Assembly: GCF_029277445.1 (NCBI RefSeq)
Contig: NZ_CP119566.1
Coordinates: 124,001-188,000 of the forward strand
DNA from: Pararhizobium qamdonense
GTDB taxonomy: Bacteria; Pseudomonadota; Alphaproteobacteria; Rhizobiales; Rhizobiaceae
DNA: 64,000 nt
Direction: 5' to 3'
Under the pieces are notes generated by a model. It saw only the letters and a program-made list of their open reading frames with translations, did not search any database and had not been told where the DNA came from. The translations under genes were made by a program, and so were the position numbers. Within the stretch, counting starts at the first letter, position 1. Each line of letters starts with the position of its first letter. Below are positions 36,495 to 47,051 of the stretch, piece after piece.

Positions 36495-37481
36495 ATGTTG
36501 CGTTTCGGTATTCTGTCGACGGCCAAGATCGGCCGCGAACTCGTTGTTCCCGCTATTCAGGACGCTGAAAACTGCGTCGTGACGGCGATTTCCAGCCGCG
36601 ATCTTTCCAGGGCCCGCGAGATGGCCGACCGCTTCTCGGTGCCGCACGCCTTCGGCTCCTATGAAGAGATGCTCGCATCCGATGTGATCGACGCCGTCTA
36701 TATTCCGCTGCCGACCTCGCAGCATATCGAATGGACCATCAAGGCCGCCAATGCCGGAAAGCATGTGCTGTGCGAAAAGCCGATGGCGCTCAAGGCATCG
36801 GAAATCGACGCCGTGATCGAGGCGCGCGATCGCAACAAGGTTCTGATTTCCGAAGCCTTCATGGTCACCTACAGCCCCGTCTGGCACAAGGTGCGCTCGC
36901 TACTTGAGGAAGGCGCGATCGGCACGCTCAAGCATGTGCAGGGCGCCTTCACCTATTACAATCGCGACGCCGGCAATATGCGCAACAAGCCCGAGCTTGG
37001 TGGCGGCGGATTACCGGATATCGGCGTCTATCCGACGATCTCCACCCGTTTCGTCACCGGCAAGGAACCGCTGCGGGTGCAGGCGAACACGGATCGCGAT
37101 CTGGAATTCGGCACCGATATCTTTTCGAGCGTGCGGGCCGATTTCGGCGATTTCGAACTGAGCTTCTATATCTCGACCCAGTTGGCCGCCCGCCAGGTCA
37201 TGGTGTTCCATGGCGACAAGGGGTTCATCGAGGTAAAATCCCCGTTCAACGCCGACCGTTACGGCGCCGAGGAACTGGAACTCACCAACCAGAACCATTC
37301 GCAATCCCAGCTTTTCCGCTTCCAGGATGCGCGCCAGTACAAGCTGGAGGCCGAAGCCTTTTCGCGCGCTGCGAAGGGCGAAAGCCAGGAAATCGTGACG
37401 CTGGAAAGCTCTGTCAACAATCAGAAACTGATCGACGCCATCTACCGGGCGAGCGAGAAGGATGGCTGGGAACCGGTCTGA
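36495..37481 (+). CDS. Gfo/Idh/MocA-family oxidoreductase
   Basis: A 328-residue NAD(P)-dependent sugar/inositol-type dehydrogenase. The N-terminal Rossmann segment reads [15 protein letters not shown] and the signature CEKPMAL lies near residue 95. The C-terminal domain begins after [14 protein letters not shown]. Relatives oxidise glucose, inositol or xylose derivatives; the substrate is not clear. GGAGAGGAC precedes ATG 36495, which follows a closed upstream region, so this start is preferred over one 21 codons earlier. Confidence 0.9.
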   Translation: MLRFGILSTAKIGRELVVPAIQDAENCVVTAISSRDLSRAREMADRFSVPHAFGSYEEMLASDVIDAVYIPLPTSQHIEWTIKAANAGKHVLCEKPMALKASEIDAVIEARDRNKVLISEAFMVTYSPVWHKVRSLLEEGAIGTLKHVQGAFTYYNRDAGNMRNKPELGGGGLPDIGVYPTISTRFVTGKEPLRVQANTDRDLEFGTDIFSSVRADFGDFELSFYISTQLAARQVMVFHGDKGFIEVKSPFNADRYGAEELELTNQNHSQSQLFRFQDARQYKLEAEAFSRAAKGESQEIVTLESSVNNQKLIDAIYRASEKDGWEPV

Positions 37482-37495
37482 TCCGCCTCCAACGG

Positions 37496-37524
37496 AAACC
37501 TGCCGGTGACAGCCCGGCGGGTTT
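37496..37524 (+). terminator. Terminator after the Gfo/Idh/MocA gene
   Basis: AAACC-GCCGG and CCGGC-GGTTT pair around a TGACAGC loop with one bulged base on each side. It begins 14 bp after the stop codon and precedes xseA by about 100 bp. Confidence 0.7.
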
Positions 37525-37626
37525 CGTGCACTCCAAGACAGATGTGGAACACCGCCATGCGCAAAGGTCTGTTGAGCAGAAGGCGCAAGGCTGGCTATCT
37601 CACACCAGGCGCGGCAAAATAAGCGG

Positions 37627-39213
37627 ATGAGCTCGTTCTTCGAATCCGATTCGCCCTCCAATCTCGCCGAGTATTCGGTCTCCGAACTGTCCGGCTCCAT
37701 CAAGCGCACGGTCGAGCAGGCCTTTGACCAGGTGCGGGTACGCGGCGAGATTTCCGGCTATCGCGGCCCGCATTCCTCGGGCCACGCCTATTTTGCCCTG
37801 AAGGACGACAAGGCGCGCATCGACGCTGTCATCTGGAAGGGCACGATGAGCCGGCTGAAGTTCCGGCCCGAAGAGGGCATGGAGGTGATCGCCACCGGCA
37901 AGGTGACGACGTTCCCCGGCTCCTCCAAATACCAGATCGTCATCGAAACGCTGGAACCGGCAGGGGCCGGCGCGCTGATGGCGCTGATCGAGGAGCGCAA
38001 GCGCAAGCTCGGCGCCGAAGGATTGTTCGATGCCGCGCGCAAGCGGCCGCTGCCCTACATGCCAAAGGTCATCGGTGTTATTACTTCGCCCACCGGCGCG
38101 GTCATCCGCGATATTCTGCACCGCATCTCCGACCGTTTTCCCGTCCATGTCATCGTCTGGCCGGTCCGCGTGCAGGGCGAAGGGTCGGGCAACGAGGTGG
38201 CGGCGGCGATCGAGGGTTTCAATGCCTTTGCCAGCGGCGGCCCGATCGCGCGGCCCGACCTTTTGATCGTTGCGCGCGGCGGCGGCAGCCTGGAGGATCT
38301 CTGGAGCTTCAACGACGAAGCGGTGGTGCGGGCGGCGGCGAATTCGCAGATACCGCTGATTTCGGCCGTCGGCCACGAGACCGACTGGACGCTGATCGAT
38401 TATGCCAGCGACCAGCGCGCGCCGACGCCAACGGGCGCTGCGGAAATGGCCGTGCCGGTGAAGGCCGATCTGGAAGCCACCGTTTCGGCGCTGTCGGCCC
38501 GCCTGAAATCGGCTGTCGGGCGGCAGATGGACAATCGCCGCCAGAGCGTGCGGGCACTGACACGGGCGCTGCCCTCGCTCGATCAATTGCTGGCTCTACC
38601 GCGCCGCCGCTTCGACGAGGCCTCTGCGGGGCTCGGCCGCGGGCTGCAGATGAACACCGCCAACAAAAGACGCAGCTTCGAGCGGACCGCCGCGCATCTG
38701 CGACCCGACATGCTCTCGACCCGGATCAGTGAGCGACGCCAGAAACTCGGAGAGCGGATGATCCGCGCCGAGCGCATCATCGAGCGCCTGCTGCAACGCT
38801 CCGTCTCGCGGATATCCTCGGCCGATGCCGCCTTGCGCACCCTGCCTGGCCGTTTGCTGAGCCAGATTCACCGGTCGCAGGATCGCCTGAGCGGTCTTTC
38901 CGGCCGGGCCGGCAGCGCGCTTCTGGCCGACCTGCGCCGCCGGCGCAGCGCTGTCACGGCACATGACCGCATCCTGCAATCCTTGTCCTACCGCAACGTG
39001 CTGAAGCGCGGCTATGCACTGGTGCGCGACGAGATGGGAGCGCCGGTGAAGGGTGCTGCCGCCCTGTCTCTCAATCAGACGATCGCCATCGAGTTTGCCG
39101 ATGGCTCGATCAACGCCGTAACGACCGAGGGCAGCGCACCACCACAGCCGGCAAAGAAACGCGCCGAAAAGCCGCCAGCCGCAGCGCCGCCGAAACAGGG
39201 CAGCCTGTTCTAG
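37627..39213 (+). CDS. xseA: Exodeoxyribonuclease VII large subunit
   Basis: The catalytic subunit of exonuclease VII, which degrades single-stranded DNA. The 528-residue product has an N-terminal OB-fold ([38 protein letters not shown]), the catalytic domain with [17 protein letters not shown] and [15 protein letters not shown], then a long coiled-coil (residues 290-430) and a C-terminal segment. It is longer than the Escherichia coli protein owing to a Pro/Ala-rich tail ([19 protein letters not shown]). The small subunit xseB is not adjacent. Confidence 0.97.
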   Translation: MSSFFESDSPSNLAEYSVSELSGSIKRTVEQAFDQVRVRGEISGYRGPHSSGHAYFALKDDKARIDAVIWKGTMSRLKFRPEEGMEVIATGKVTTFPGSSKYQIVIETLEPAGAGALMALIEERKRKLGAEGLFDAARKRPLPYMPKVIGVITSPTGAVIRDILHRISDRFPVHVIVWPVRVQGEGSGNEVAAAIEGFNAFASGGPIARPDLLIVARGGGSLEDLWSFNDEAVVRAAANSQIPLISAVGHETDWTLIDYASDQRAPTPTGAAEMAVPVKADLEATVSALSARLKSAVGRQMDNRRQSVRALTRALPSLDQLLALPRRRFDEASAGLGRGLQMNTANKRRSFERTAAHLRPDMLSTRISERRQKLGERMIRAERIIERLLQRSVSRISSADAALRTLPGRLLSQIHRSQDRLSGLSGRAGSALLADLRRRRSAVTAHDRILQSLSYRNVLKRGYALVRDEMGAPVKGAAALSLNQTIAIEFADGSINAVTTEGSAPPQPAKKRAEKPPAAAPPKQGSLF

Positions 39214-39214
39214 G

Positions 39215-39805
39215 ATGCATATTCTCCTCGTTCTCGCCCATCCGCTGAGTGACAGCTTTGCCGCAGGCATTGCTGCCACCGCTAAGGCGGCATTGGAGAA
39301 GGGCGGCCATAGCGTCGATCTGCTCGATCTCTACAAGGAAGGTTTCGATCCGCGTCTGCTGGAAGACGAACGGCGTGGCTATTTCGACGCGCCCTATGAC
39401 ACCACGGCGGTGGATGGCGTCGTTGCGCGACTGCGCGCTGCCGATGGGCTGATCCTGGTCTTTCCGCAATGGTGGTTCAACTTTCCGGCAATCCTGAAGG
39501 GCTTTTTCGACCGGGTGTTTGCGCCGGGCGTTGCCTTCGACCACGAGCAATCCGGCGGCCGCATCCTTCCACGGTTGACGAATATCAAGCTGTTCTGGGC
39601 ATTCACGACGACGGGATCGCCCTGGTGGATCGTCAAGCTCTACATGGGTAACCCGGTGCGCCGCCTTTTGAAACGCGGGATCGCGGCTTTCTGCGCCAAG
39701 GATGTCAAATTCCGGATGATCTCGATGCACGACATGGACCGGGCAACACCGGCGAAACGCGCCGCGCATCTGCAAAGGATCGAAAAGGTCATCGCACGGA
39801 TCTAA
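39215..39805 (+). CDS. Flavodoxin-fold NAD(P)H oxidoreductase (KefF/MdaB-like)
   Basis: A 196-residue flavoprotein of the NAD(P)H:quinone oxidoreductase family. The FMN loop starts with ILLVLAHPLSDSFAAGIA, and LILVFPQWWFNFPAILKGFF (residues about 75-95) is the hallmark of the family, which reduces quinones or supports glutathione-gated potassium efflux. The ATG follows the xseA stop after a single base, so both are on one transcript. No kef potassium channel gene is seen here. Confidence 0.88.
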   Translation: MHILLVLAHPLSDSFAAGIAATAKAALEKGGHSVDLLDLYKEGFDPRLLEDERRGYFDAPYDTTAVDGVVARLRAADGLILVFPQWWFNFPAILKGFFDRVFAPGVAFDHEQSGGRILPRLTNIKLFWAFTTTGSPWWIVKLYMGNPVRRLLKRGIAAFCAKDVKFRMISMHDMDRATPAKRAAHLQRIEKVIARI

Positions 39806-39890
39806 GGGCCTTGTCACATGCCCTCAAGAAGAAACGCTTCCGTAACGGTCTCATCGCTAAAATGGGGGCTGATGCAACCAGGGACGTCCT

Positions 39891-40241
39891 ATGCCGGTGG
39901 AATTGACAGCTTCGCAGGCTTTGAACCTCTGGCACAGTGTCTCGCTGCAACAGGTTCGGGTCGATAACCGCGACCTGACGCTCCGGCAGATTTCCATTCT
40001 CCTGCACATCTACCTCGTTCCGCCGCCGCATACGGTACGTGGTCTCGCTGGAATTCTCGGCGTGACCAAGCCGGTCATTACCCGCGCGCTGGATACGATG
40101 GGCGATCTGGGGCTCGTCACCCGCAGCCGCGACGAGCGCGACAGACGCAATGTGATCATCAAGCGCACGGTCGATGGTGCGCTTTATCTTGAAAAACTTG
40201 GCGACCTGATCATTGATCAGGGACGCAAACTGTCTATCTAA
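39891..40241 (+). CDS. MarR-like winged-helix transcriptional regulator
   Basis: A 116-residue protein consisting essentially of a MarR-type winged helix (TLRQISILLHIYLVPPPHTV, LAGILGVTKPVITRALDTM, GLVTRSRDERDRRNVIIKRT). It is shorter than typical MarR proteins, lacking most of the dimerisation helices. It is followed 6 bp later by an NlpC/P60 endopeptidase gene, with which it surely forms an operon, so it may regulate cell-wall turnover; the target is unknown. Confidence 0.85.
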   Translation: MPVELTASQALNLWHSVSLQQVRVDNRDLTLRQISILLHIYLVPPPHTVRGLAGILGVTKPVITRALDTMGDLGLVTRSRDERDRRNVIIKRTVDGALYLEKLGDLIIDQGRKLSI

Positions 40242-40247
40242 GACCCC

Positions 40248-41102
40248 ATGCTTGATCTTCCAGACCGCCGGCTGAACGCCTATCGCACCGACCTAGCCGA
40301 AGAACGCCTGCGCGGCGTCGTCGAGGCGACCAATTATGTCAGCGGCAGTGCGGGGATCATCTGCGTGCCCGTCGTCCAGATGCGGGCACGTCCCGAACTG
40401 GAATGCGGCACGGATACCGAACTTCTGCTCGGCGAAACCGTGCGCGTCCTTGATACCGGCGCGGGCTGGGCCTGGGTGAAGGCGGATTTCGACGATTATG
40501 TCGGCTATACCCCCGATTATGCGGTGTCCCCCGTCGTGCGCAGCCTGACCCATATCGTCACCGCACCGCGCACCTTCATCTATTCCGGTCCGGACCTCAA
40601 ATTCCCGACCGTGCAGGCGCTGTCCATGGGCAACCGTATCGCCGTGATCGACGAGCGCGAAACGCGTGGCACGCGCTATTTCCTCATGGAAGGCGGACAG
40701 GCGGTGATTGCCAATCACTGCGCCGAAGTTGGCCAGCCGCTTTCCGGCGACTATGTCGCCATTGCCGAGCGGTTTCTCGAAACCCCCTATCTTTGGGGCG
40801 GGCGCTCGGGCTTCGGCATCGACTGCTCAGGCCTCGTGCAGCTCTCGATGATGATGACCGGCCGCAGCGTGCCGCGCGATACCGATATGCAGGCGAGCGG
40901 GCTCGGCACGCAGATCGACCGCAGCGAACTGAACCGCGGCGACCTGGTGTTCTGGAAGGGACATGTGGCGATCATGGAAGACGAAAAGACGCTGCTGCAC
41001 GCCAATGGCCACACGATGAGCGTTTCGCACGAGGGGCTGGAGGAATCGATCCAACGGATCGGCTGGCTCTACAACAAACCGACCGGTTTCCGCCGGCCCT
41101 GA
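40248..41102 (+). CDS. NlpC/P60 cell-wall endopeptidase with SH3 domain
   Basis: A 284-residue peptidoglycan hydrolase-like protein. The N-terminal part has an SH3b domain (VVQMRARPELECGTDTELLL, then VLDTGAGWAWVKADFDDYVG) and a second SH3-like region. The C-terminal NlpC/P60 domain has catalytic Cys193 (GIDCSGLVQL), His239 (KGHVAIME) and a third polar residue, His251. It has no classical signal peptide, a feature also seen in some rhizobial relatives. It overlaps nothing, but the convergent ghrA stop follows immediately. Confidence 0.9.
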   Translation: MLDLPDRRLNAYRTDLAEERLRGVVEATNYVSGSAGIICVPVVQMRARPELECGTDTELLLGETVRVLDTGAGWAWVKADFDDYVGYTPDYAVSPVVRSLTHIVTAPRTFIYSGPDLKFPTVQALSMGNRIAVIDERETRGTRYFLMEGGQAVIANHCAEVGQPLSGDYVAIAERFLETPYLWGGRSGFGIDCSGLVQLSMMMTGRSVPRDTDMQASGLGTQIDRSELNRGDLVFWKGHVAIMEDEKTLLHANGHTMSVSHEGLEESIQRIGWLYNKPTGFRRP

Positions 41103-42062
41103 TCAATAGCCGGCTTTGCGATCCACCAGATGTTCCAGCGGCAAACCGTTTTCAAAACGGTCCATCTGCTGTTCGGCATGGACAAACAGCGCCTTGACAT
41201 CTGAAGACGCTGCCACATGCGGCGTGACATAGACATTGTCCATATCCCAGAACGGGCTGCCGCTGTCCAACGGCTCCTCTTCGAACACATCAAGTGAAGC
41301 ACCGCCGAGCGCGCCGGATTGCAGCGCCGTGATGATATCGGCGCTCACCTGGCTGCCACCGCGCCCGCCATTGATCAGGACCGGGGCACCGAAGGGGCCG
41401 TTGCGGCTGAGCTTTGCAATCAGGTCGGCGTTGAGGAGGCTTTGCGTCTCCGCCGTCAATGGCAAGAGGCTGACAAGAAAATCGGTCCTGCCCAGAAACG
41501 CTTCCAGTTCGCCACCGGAGAATGTCTCGACACCATCGATCGTCTTTTTCGAGCGCGACCAGCCGATCGTCCGGAAGCCCATCACACTGAGCTTGCGGAT
41601 GGCATCCTGGCCGAGAACGCCGAGCCCCATGACGCCGACGGTCACATCGGCCGCTTCCGGCTGGCTCAGGTCTTCCCAGACATGCGCCTTTGCCCGCGCC
41701 TCATAGGCACGGTGCTGGCGCAAGTGCATGAGACAGTTCATGACCACCCATTCGCTCATCCGCGTCGTCAGGCTGCGATCGACGAAGCGCACCAGGGGCA
41801 CATCCGGTAAGTCAGGAAGCGTCAGGACATGATCCACGCCGGCACCTCCTGAAAACACCACTTTCAAATCCGGCGCGCGGGAAAACAGGTCCGGGTCCGA
41901 TTTCCAGACGACAGCATAATCGATGCCGGAGAGATCACGGCCCTTATGGGCGGAATCGGCGAGATTGATGACCTCCCGTCCGGGAAACGCCCCTTTCAGG
42001 CCGTCTTCCACTTCGCGCGGAATGAACTTCAGGTCGATGATGACAGGGCTTTTGGCAGGCAT
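41103..42062 (-). CDS. ghrA: Glyoxylate/hydroxypyruvate reductase GhrA-like
   Basis: A 319-residue D-2-hydroxyacid dehydrogenase that reduces glyoxylate and hydroxypyruvate with NADPH. The coenzyme loop GVMGLGVLGQDAI is near residue 145. Catalytic residues are Arg in NGGRGG, Glu in DVFEEEPL and His in TPHVAASS. It begins 12 bp after the yejF stop on the same strand and may be carried on the end of the yej operon transcript. Gene name by similarity, not certain. Confidence 0.85.
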   Translation of the reverse strand: MPAKSPVIIDLKFIPREVEDGLKGAFPGREVINLADSAHKGRDLSGIDYAVVWKSDPDLFSRAPDLKVVFSGGAGVDHVLTLPDLPDVPLVRFVDRSLTTRMSEWVVMNCLMHLRQHRAYEARAKAHVWEDLSQPEAADVTVGVMGLGVLGQDAIRKLSVMGFRTIGWSRSKKTIDGVETFSGGELEAFLGRTDFLVSLLPLTAETQSLLNADLIAKLSRNGPFGAPVLINGGRGGSQVSADIITALQSGALGGASLDVFEEEPLDSGSPFWDMDNVYVTPHVAASSDVKALFVHAEQQMDRFENGLPLEHLVDRKAGY

Positions 42063-42073
42063 GAAAACAGTCT

Positions 42074-43701
<1,628 letters not shown>

Positions 43702-43702
<1 letters not shown>

Positions 43703-44199
43703 CAGGTCAGGCTTTTCAGGAGAGAGGTTAGGGTCGCGTCGTCCAGCCGGATGGTTTGGAGCGAGGGGGCGTCGGTCACAATTCCATATCGCGGATGCTG
43801 CAGCCTATATTCCCCGTTTATTCCGCGATCTTCGGTCAATATATGCGAGCAGTTTGTGCCAATGGCTGTACTGAGATGAATGGCATCGGGCAATTTCAGG
43901 CTTCGATATTGCGATCGCAAGACTGCCGCATAACGAAGTGTCGGTTGTGCAACGGGGACGACTTCGAGCCAGCTGTTGGTCAGGATCAAGCTTTCATATG
44001 TATCGATCAAACTGTCGTCATTATCCCGATACGGGACGACCAAAAGCTCGGAAAGTGTAAGCTCGCTCGTAACAAACCTTGTCTGCGAAGACTGACGCGT
44101 GGAGAACAGTTGAGCCAAACGATCACTGAGTTCATCCCGACGCTCGAAAGCCACGATAAAGATATTCGTATCGAGATAAATTCTGCTGATATCATGCAT
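43702..44199 (-). CDS. VapC-like PIN-domain toxin
   Basis: A 165-residue PIN ribonuclease domain. The acidic active-site residues can be seen: Asp in IYLDTNIF, Glu in SELTLSELL, Asp in KLPDAIHLS and Asp in LTEDRGIN. The PIN family cleaves RNA (tRNA, rRNA or mRNA). The start overlaps the antitoxin stop by one base and the stop overlaps the yejF start by one base. It lies within the yej operon. Base composition is visibly less GC-rich than in yej genes. Confidence 0.85.
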
Positions 44200-44498
44200 C
44201 AATCGTCCCACTCATCTCGCAAAACCCGAACGCGGGCCACGGCTTCTTCGGAACTGACCGATGGTCTGTCTTGCGCCTTTATGCGTTTGATAGCAGCAAG
44301 CGTATCTTCAATGCTCAAGGGTTGCCGCACGATGGACGGAAGCTTCTGGAACCCAGGAAAACTGCCCGCCTTCTGTGTCTGAGCTTGCTTTGGTTCTTCT
44401 TCAATCACGATGCGGACCGTTGCGCCCTTGTCCAGCCCTTCCCGAAGATCAGCAGGAAGTTTCGATGCGGGATAATGTTCAAACATCAGCTTGTTCAT
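44199..44498 (-). CDS. Antitoxin-like partner of the PIN toxin
   Basis: A 99-residue acidic protein (EYPKASKL-type N-terminus HYPASKLPADLREGLDKG, then a flexible Gln/Pro-rich middle and a C-terminal helix AVARVRVLRDEWDD). In rhizobial PIN operons such a protein is the antitoxin. I chose ATG 44498 (MNKLMFEHY) with GGGGATGG upstream. It begins 64 bp after the yejE stop. Family assignment is by position and general pattern, not by a diagnostic motif. Confidence 0.7.
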   Translation of the reverse strand: MNKLMFEHYPASKLPADLREGLDKGATVRIVIEEEPKQAQTQKAGSFPGFQKLPSIVRQPLSIEDTLAAIKRIKAQDRPSVSSEEAVARVRVLRDEWDD

Positions 44499-44562
44499 GC
44501 GCGCCATCCCCATGATACGGTGAAACTCACGATAGCTTGAATGGTGGCAAGTTGCGAGATGT

Positions 44563-45717
44563 TCACCGGAACGTCTTCCTCGGGTCAAAGGCATCGCGGG
44601 CGGCTTCGCCGATGAAGATCAGCAGCGACAGCATCACCGACATCACGACGAAGGCGGTGAGGCCGAGCCAGGGGGCCTGCAGGTTGGACTTGCCCTGACT
44701 GATCAGTTCGCCGAGCGAGGCCGAGCCCGGCGGCATGCCGAAGCCGAGGAAATCGAGCGATGTGAGCGTCGTGATCGAGCCGGAAAGAATGAACGGCAGG
44801 AAGGTCAGCGTTGCCACCATGGCATTGGGCAGAAGGTGGCGGAACATGATCGTCCGGTTGTTGACGCCGAGTGCGCGGGCGGCGCGCACATATTCGAAAT
44901 TCCGGGCGCGCAGGAACTCGGCCCGGACGATGCCGACAAAGCCGACCCAGGAGAACAGCAGCATGATGCCGAGCAGGATGAAGAAGCCGGGCGGCAGGAT
45001 CGCCGCGATGATCAAGAGGATGTAAAGCACGGGCATCGACGACCAGATCTCGATGAAGCGCTGCAAAAGAAGATCGGTCCAGCCGCCGAAATAGCCTTGA
45101 ACAGCTCCGGCCGTAACGCCAACGACAGCGGAGGCGATGGTCAGGCACAGGCCGAAGAGGACTGAAATGCGGAAGCCGTAGATCATCCGCGCGGCAACGT
45201 CACGCGCCTGGTCATCTGTGCCCAGCCAATTGAGATTGCCGAGCGTGCAGCCGGGATCGTTCTCGCCCTGCGGATAGCCGGAGCAGCGCTCGGCCTTGTC
45301 CATCAGCCAAAAGGGCCGGGTGGGCGCCGAATGCGGAATATAGGAATTGGCCGTCTGGTAGGAATAGCGGATCGGCGGCCAGATCATCCAGCCGTTTGCC
45401 TTGATCTCGTCGGAGATTTCCGGCGCGCCATAGTCGGTGATCGCCAGGAACCCCATGTCGCCGAGGAATTTTTCCTCCGGATATTGCACCAAAGCCGGGA
45501 CCAGCAATTCACCCTTGTAGGACACCAGCACCGGGCGGTCATTGGCGATGAATTCGGCACCGAGGCTGAGGCCGAACAGGACAAGAAAGATCCAGAACGA
45601 CCAGAAGCCGCGGCGGTTGGCCTTGAAATTGTCCCAGCGGCGGCGATTGACCGGCGACAGGCGGCCGGTGCGGCCGGTTATAAGCGTTGGATCGGAAGAG
45701 ACGATATCGGCAGCCAT
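44563..45717 (-). CDS. yejE: Peptide ABC transporter permease YejE
   Basis: The 384-residue membrane component with six hydrophobic segments. The permease signature region GIVRAEFLRARNFEYVRAA, followed by ALGVNNRTIMFRHLLPNAMV, matches the EAA motif. The N-terminal 100 residues are a soluble extension characteristic of YejE. It starts at ATG 45717, overlapping the yejB stop as TGATG; a GTG one codon earlier exists. Downstream of it on the same strand are the toxin-antitoxin pair and yejF. Confidence 0.95.
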   Translation of the reverse strand: MAADIVSSDPTLITGRTGRLSPVNRRRWDNFKANRRGFWSFWIFLVLFGLSLGAEFIANDRPVLVSYKGELLVPALVQYPEEKFLGDMGFLAITDYGAPEISDEIKANGWMIWPPIRYSYQTANSYIPHSAPTRPFWLMDKAERCSGYPQGENDPGCTLGNLNWLGTDDQARDVAARMIYGFRISVLFGLCLTIASAVVGVTAGAVQGYFGGWTDLLLQRFIEIWSSMPVLYILLIIAAILPPGFFILLGIMLLFSWVGFVGIVRAEFLRARNFEYVRAARALGVNNRTIMFRHLLPNAMVATLTFLPFILSGSITTLTSLDFLGFGMPPGSASLGELISQGKSNLQAPWLGLTAFVVMSVMLSLLIFIGEAARDAFDPRKTFR

Positions 45718-46805
45718 CACACATCCCTCCTGTCGAAATCGATGCGCGGATCGACCCAGGTATAGACGAGATCCGACAGCAGGCTGACGAACAGGCCCAT
45801 CAGCGAGAAGATGTACAGTGTTGCAAAGACGATCGGATAATCGCGCTTGACGATGGCGTCATAGCCCAGACGCCCGAGCCCATCGAGCGAGAAGATATAT
45901 TCCGTCAGCAGCGAGCCGGTGAAAAAGGCGGTGATGAACGCGCCGGGGAAACCGGCGATGATGATCAGCATGGCATTGCGGAAGACGTGGCCGTAAAGCA
46001 CCTGGCGCTCGGTCAGCCCCTTGGCCCGCGCAGTCGTAACGTATTGCTTCTTGATTTCGTCGATGAAGGAATTCTTGGTCAGCAGCGTCGTCGTGGCGAA
46101 GGCCGACATCAGCAGCGTGATCAGCGGCAGCGTCATATGCCAGAAGTAGTCGAGGATCTTCTGCCACCAGTTCAGCTGCGCGAAATTATCCGAGACGATG
46201 CCGCGCAGCGGGAACCAATCAAAGAATGAGCCGCCGGCAAACAGCACGATCAAAAGGATCCCGAACAGGAAGCCTGGAACCGCATAGCCGACAATGATGA
46301 TGCCGGATGTCCAGACATCGAATGTGGACCCGTCGGACATGGCTTTCTTGATGCCAAGCGGAATAGAAATTGCGTAGGAAAACAACAGGATCCAAAGGCC
46401 GAGCGAGATCGATACCGGCATCTTCTCGAGGATCAGGTCGATCACCGAGGTGTTGCGGAAGAAGCTCTCACCGAAATCGAAGCGGATATAGTTCCACATC
46501 ATCTCGCCGAATCGCTGCAGCGGCGGCTTGTCGAAGCCGAACTGCTTTTCCAGCTTCTTGATGAATTCCGGATCGAGCCCTTGCGCGCCACGGTAGCGCC
46601 CGGAGGAATCGTCGCCCATCGACTGGCCGCCGAGATCGCCGCTGCTTCCCGACAGCCGGTCGCCCTGGTTCTGGCCGGTCAGATCGGAAATCACCTGCTC
46701 GACAGGTCCGCCAGGCGCAAACTGAATGACGGCAAAGGAAATCGCCATGATCCCGACGATCGTCGGAATCATCAGGAAAAGACGCCGCAGGATATAGGCA
46801 CCCAT
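45717..46805 (-). CDS. yejB: Peptide ABC transporter permease YejB
   Basis: A 362-residue inner-membrane permease with the DppB-like architecture. The EAA loop reads SFIDEIKKQYVTTARAKGLTE (in part: IKKQYVTTARAKGL), near the C-terminal third. An insertion around residues 40-75 (SDLTGQNQGDRLSGSSG) is specific for YejB-like proteins. It begins 246 bp after the yejA stop and overlaps yejE. Confidence 0.95.
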   Translation of the reverse strand: MGAYILRRLFLMIPTIVGIMAISFAVIQFAPGGPVEQVISDLTGQNQGDRLSGSSGDLGGQSMGDDSSGRYRGAQGLDPEFIKKLEKQFGFDKPPLQRFGEMMWNYIRFDFGESFFRNTSVIDLILEKMPVSISLGLWILLFSYAISIPLGIKKAMSDGSTFDVWTSGIIIVGYAVPGFLFGILLIVLFAGGSFFDWFPLRGIVSDNFAQLNWWQKILDYFWHMTLPLITLLMSAFATTTLLTKNSFIDEIKKQYVTTARAKGLTERQVLYGHVFRNAMLIIIAGFPGAFITAFFTGSLLTEYIFSLDGLGRLGYDAIVKRDYPIVFATLYIFSLMGLFVSLLSDLVYTWVDPRIDFDRRDV

Positions 46806-46847
46806 CAGCAGCTACCCGCCGGGGCGTGCCGCCGGGCTTTTGATACC

Positions 46848-46913
46848 GGTGCACATGCGGATGCAAAACCGCTCCGCCCTGTTGCTGGAAGCGCTCTCGC
46901 ACGCCGCGTGGAT
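46848..46913. repeat. Short intergenic palindromic repeat of rhizobial type
   Basis: The minus strand reads AGAGCGCTTCC, then a spacer, then GCGGTTTTGCATCCG. This order of AGAGCGCTTCC and CGGTTTTGC is like the short intergenic repeats I know from Rhizobiales genomes. The first ten bases, GAAGCGCTCT on the plus strand at 46888-46897, are identical to the ends of the 270-bp element further on. The limits are approximate. Confidence 0.4.
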
Positions 46914-46976
46914 CTCCAGTCGGTCAAGCCCAACCCTTCCCGTTTTGCCGCCGCGCATCGCTTGCGGACCGGCATG

Positions 46977-46997
46977 CCCCGCCGGCATGCGGCGGGG
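46977..46997 (-). repeat. Stable hairpin between yejA and yejB
   Basis: CCCCGCCG pairs perfectly with CGGCGGGG around a 5-base loop, within 60-75 bp of the yejA stop. In binding-protein ABC operons such a structure often protects the binding-protein mRNA from 3'-exonucleases and lowers expression of the membrane genes downstream. That role is inference from context. Confidence 0.6.
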
Positions 46998-47051
46998 GTG
47001 ATTCGTCATGGCTATATGGAACCCAGCCGGCCTTCCGGCGCAACCCCCAGC

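Noticed and set aside
37636..37655. Sequence resembling a tRNA T-loop (TTCGAATC) near the xseA start
   Set aside because: It is inside the conserved xseA coding sequence and has no flanking cloverleaf.
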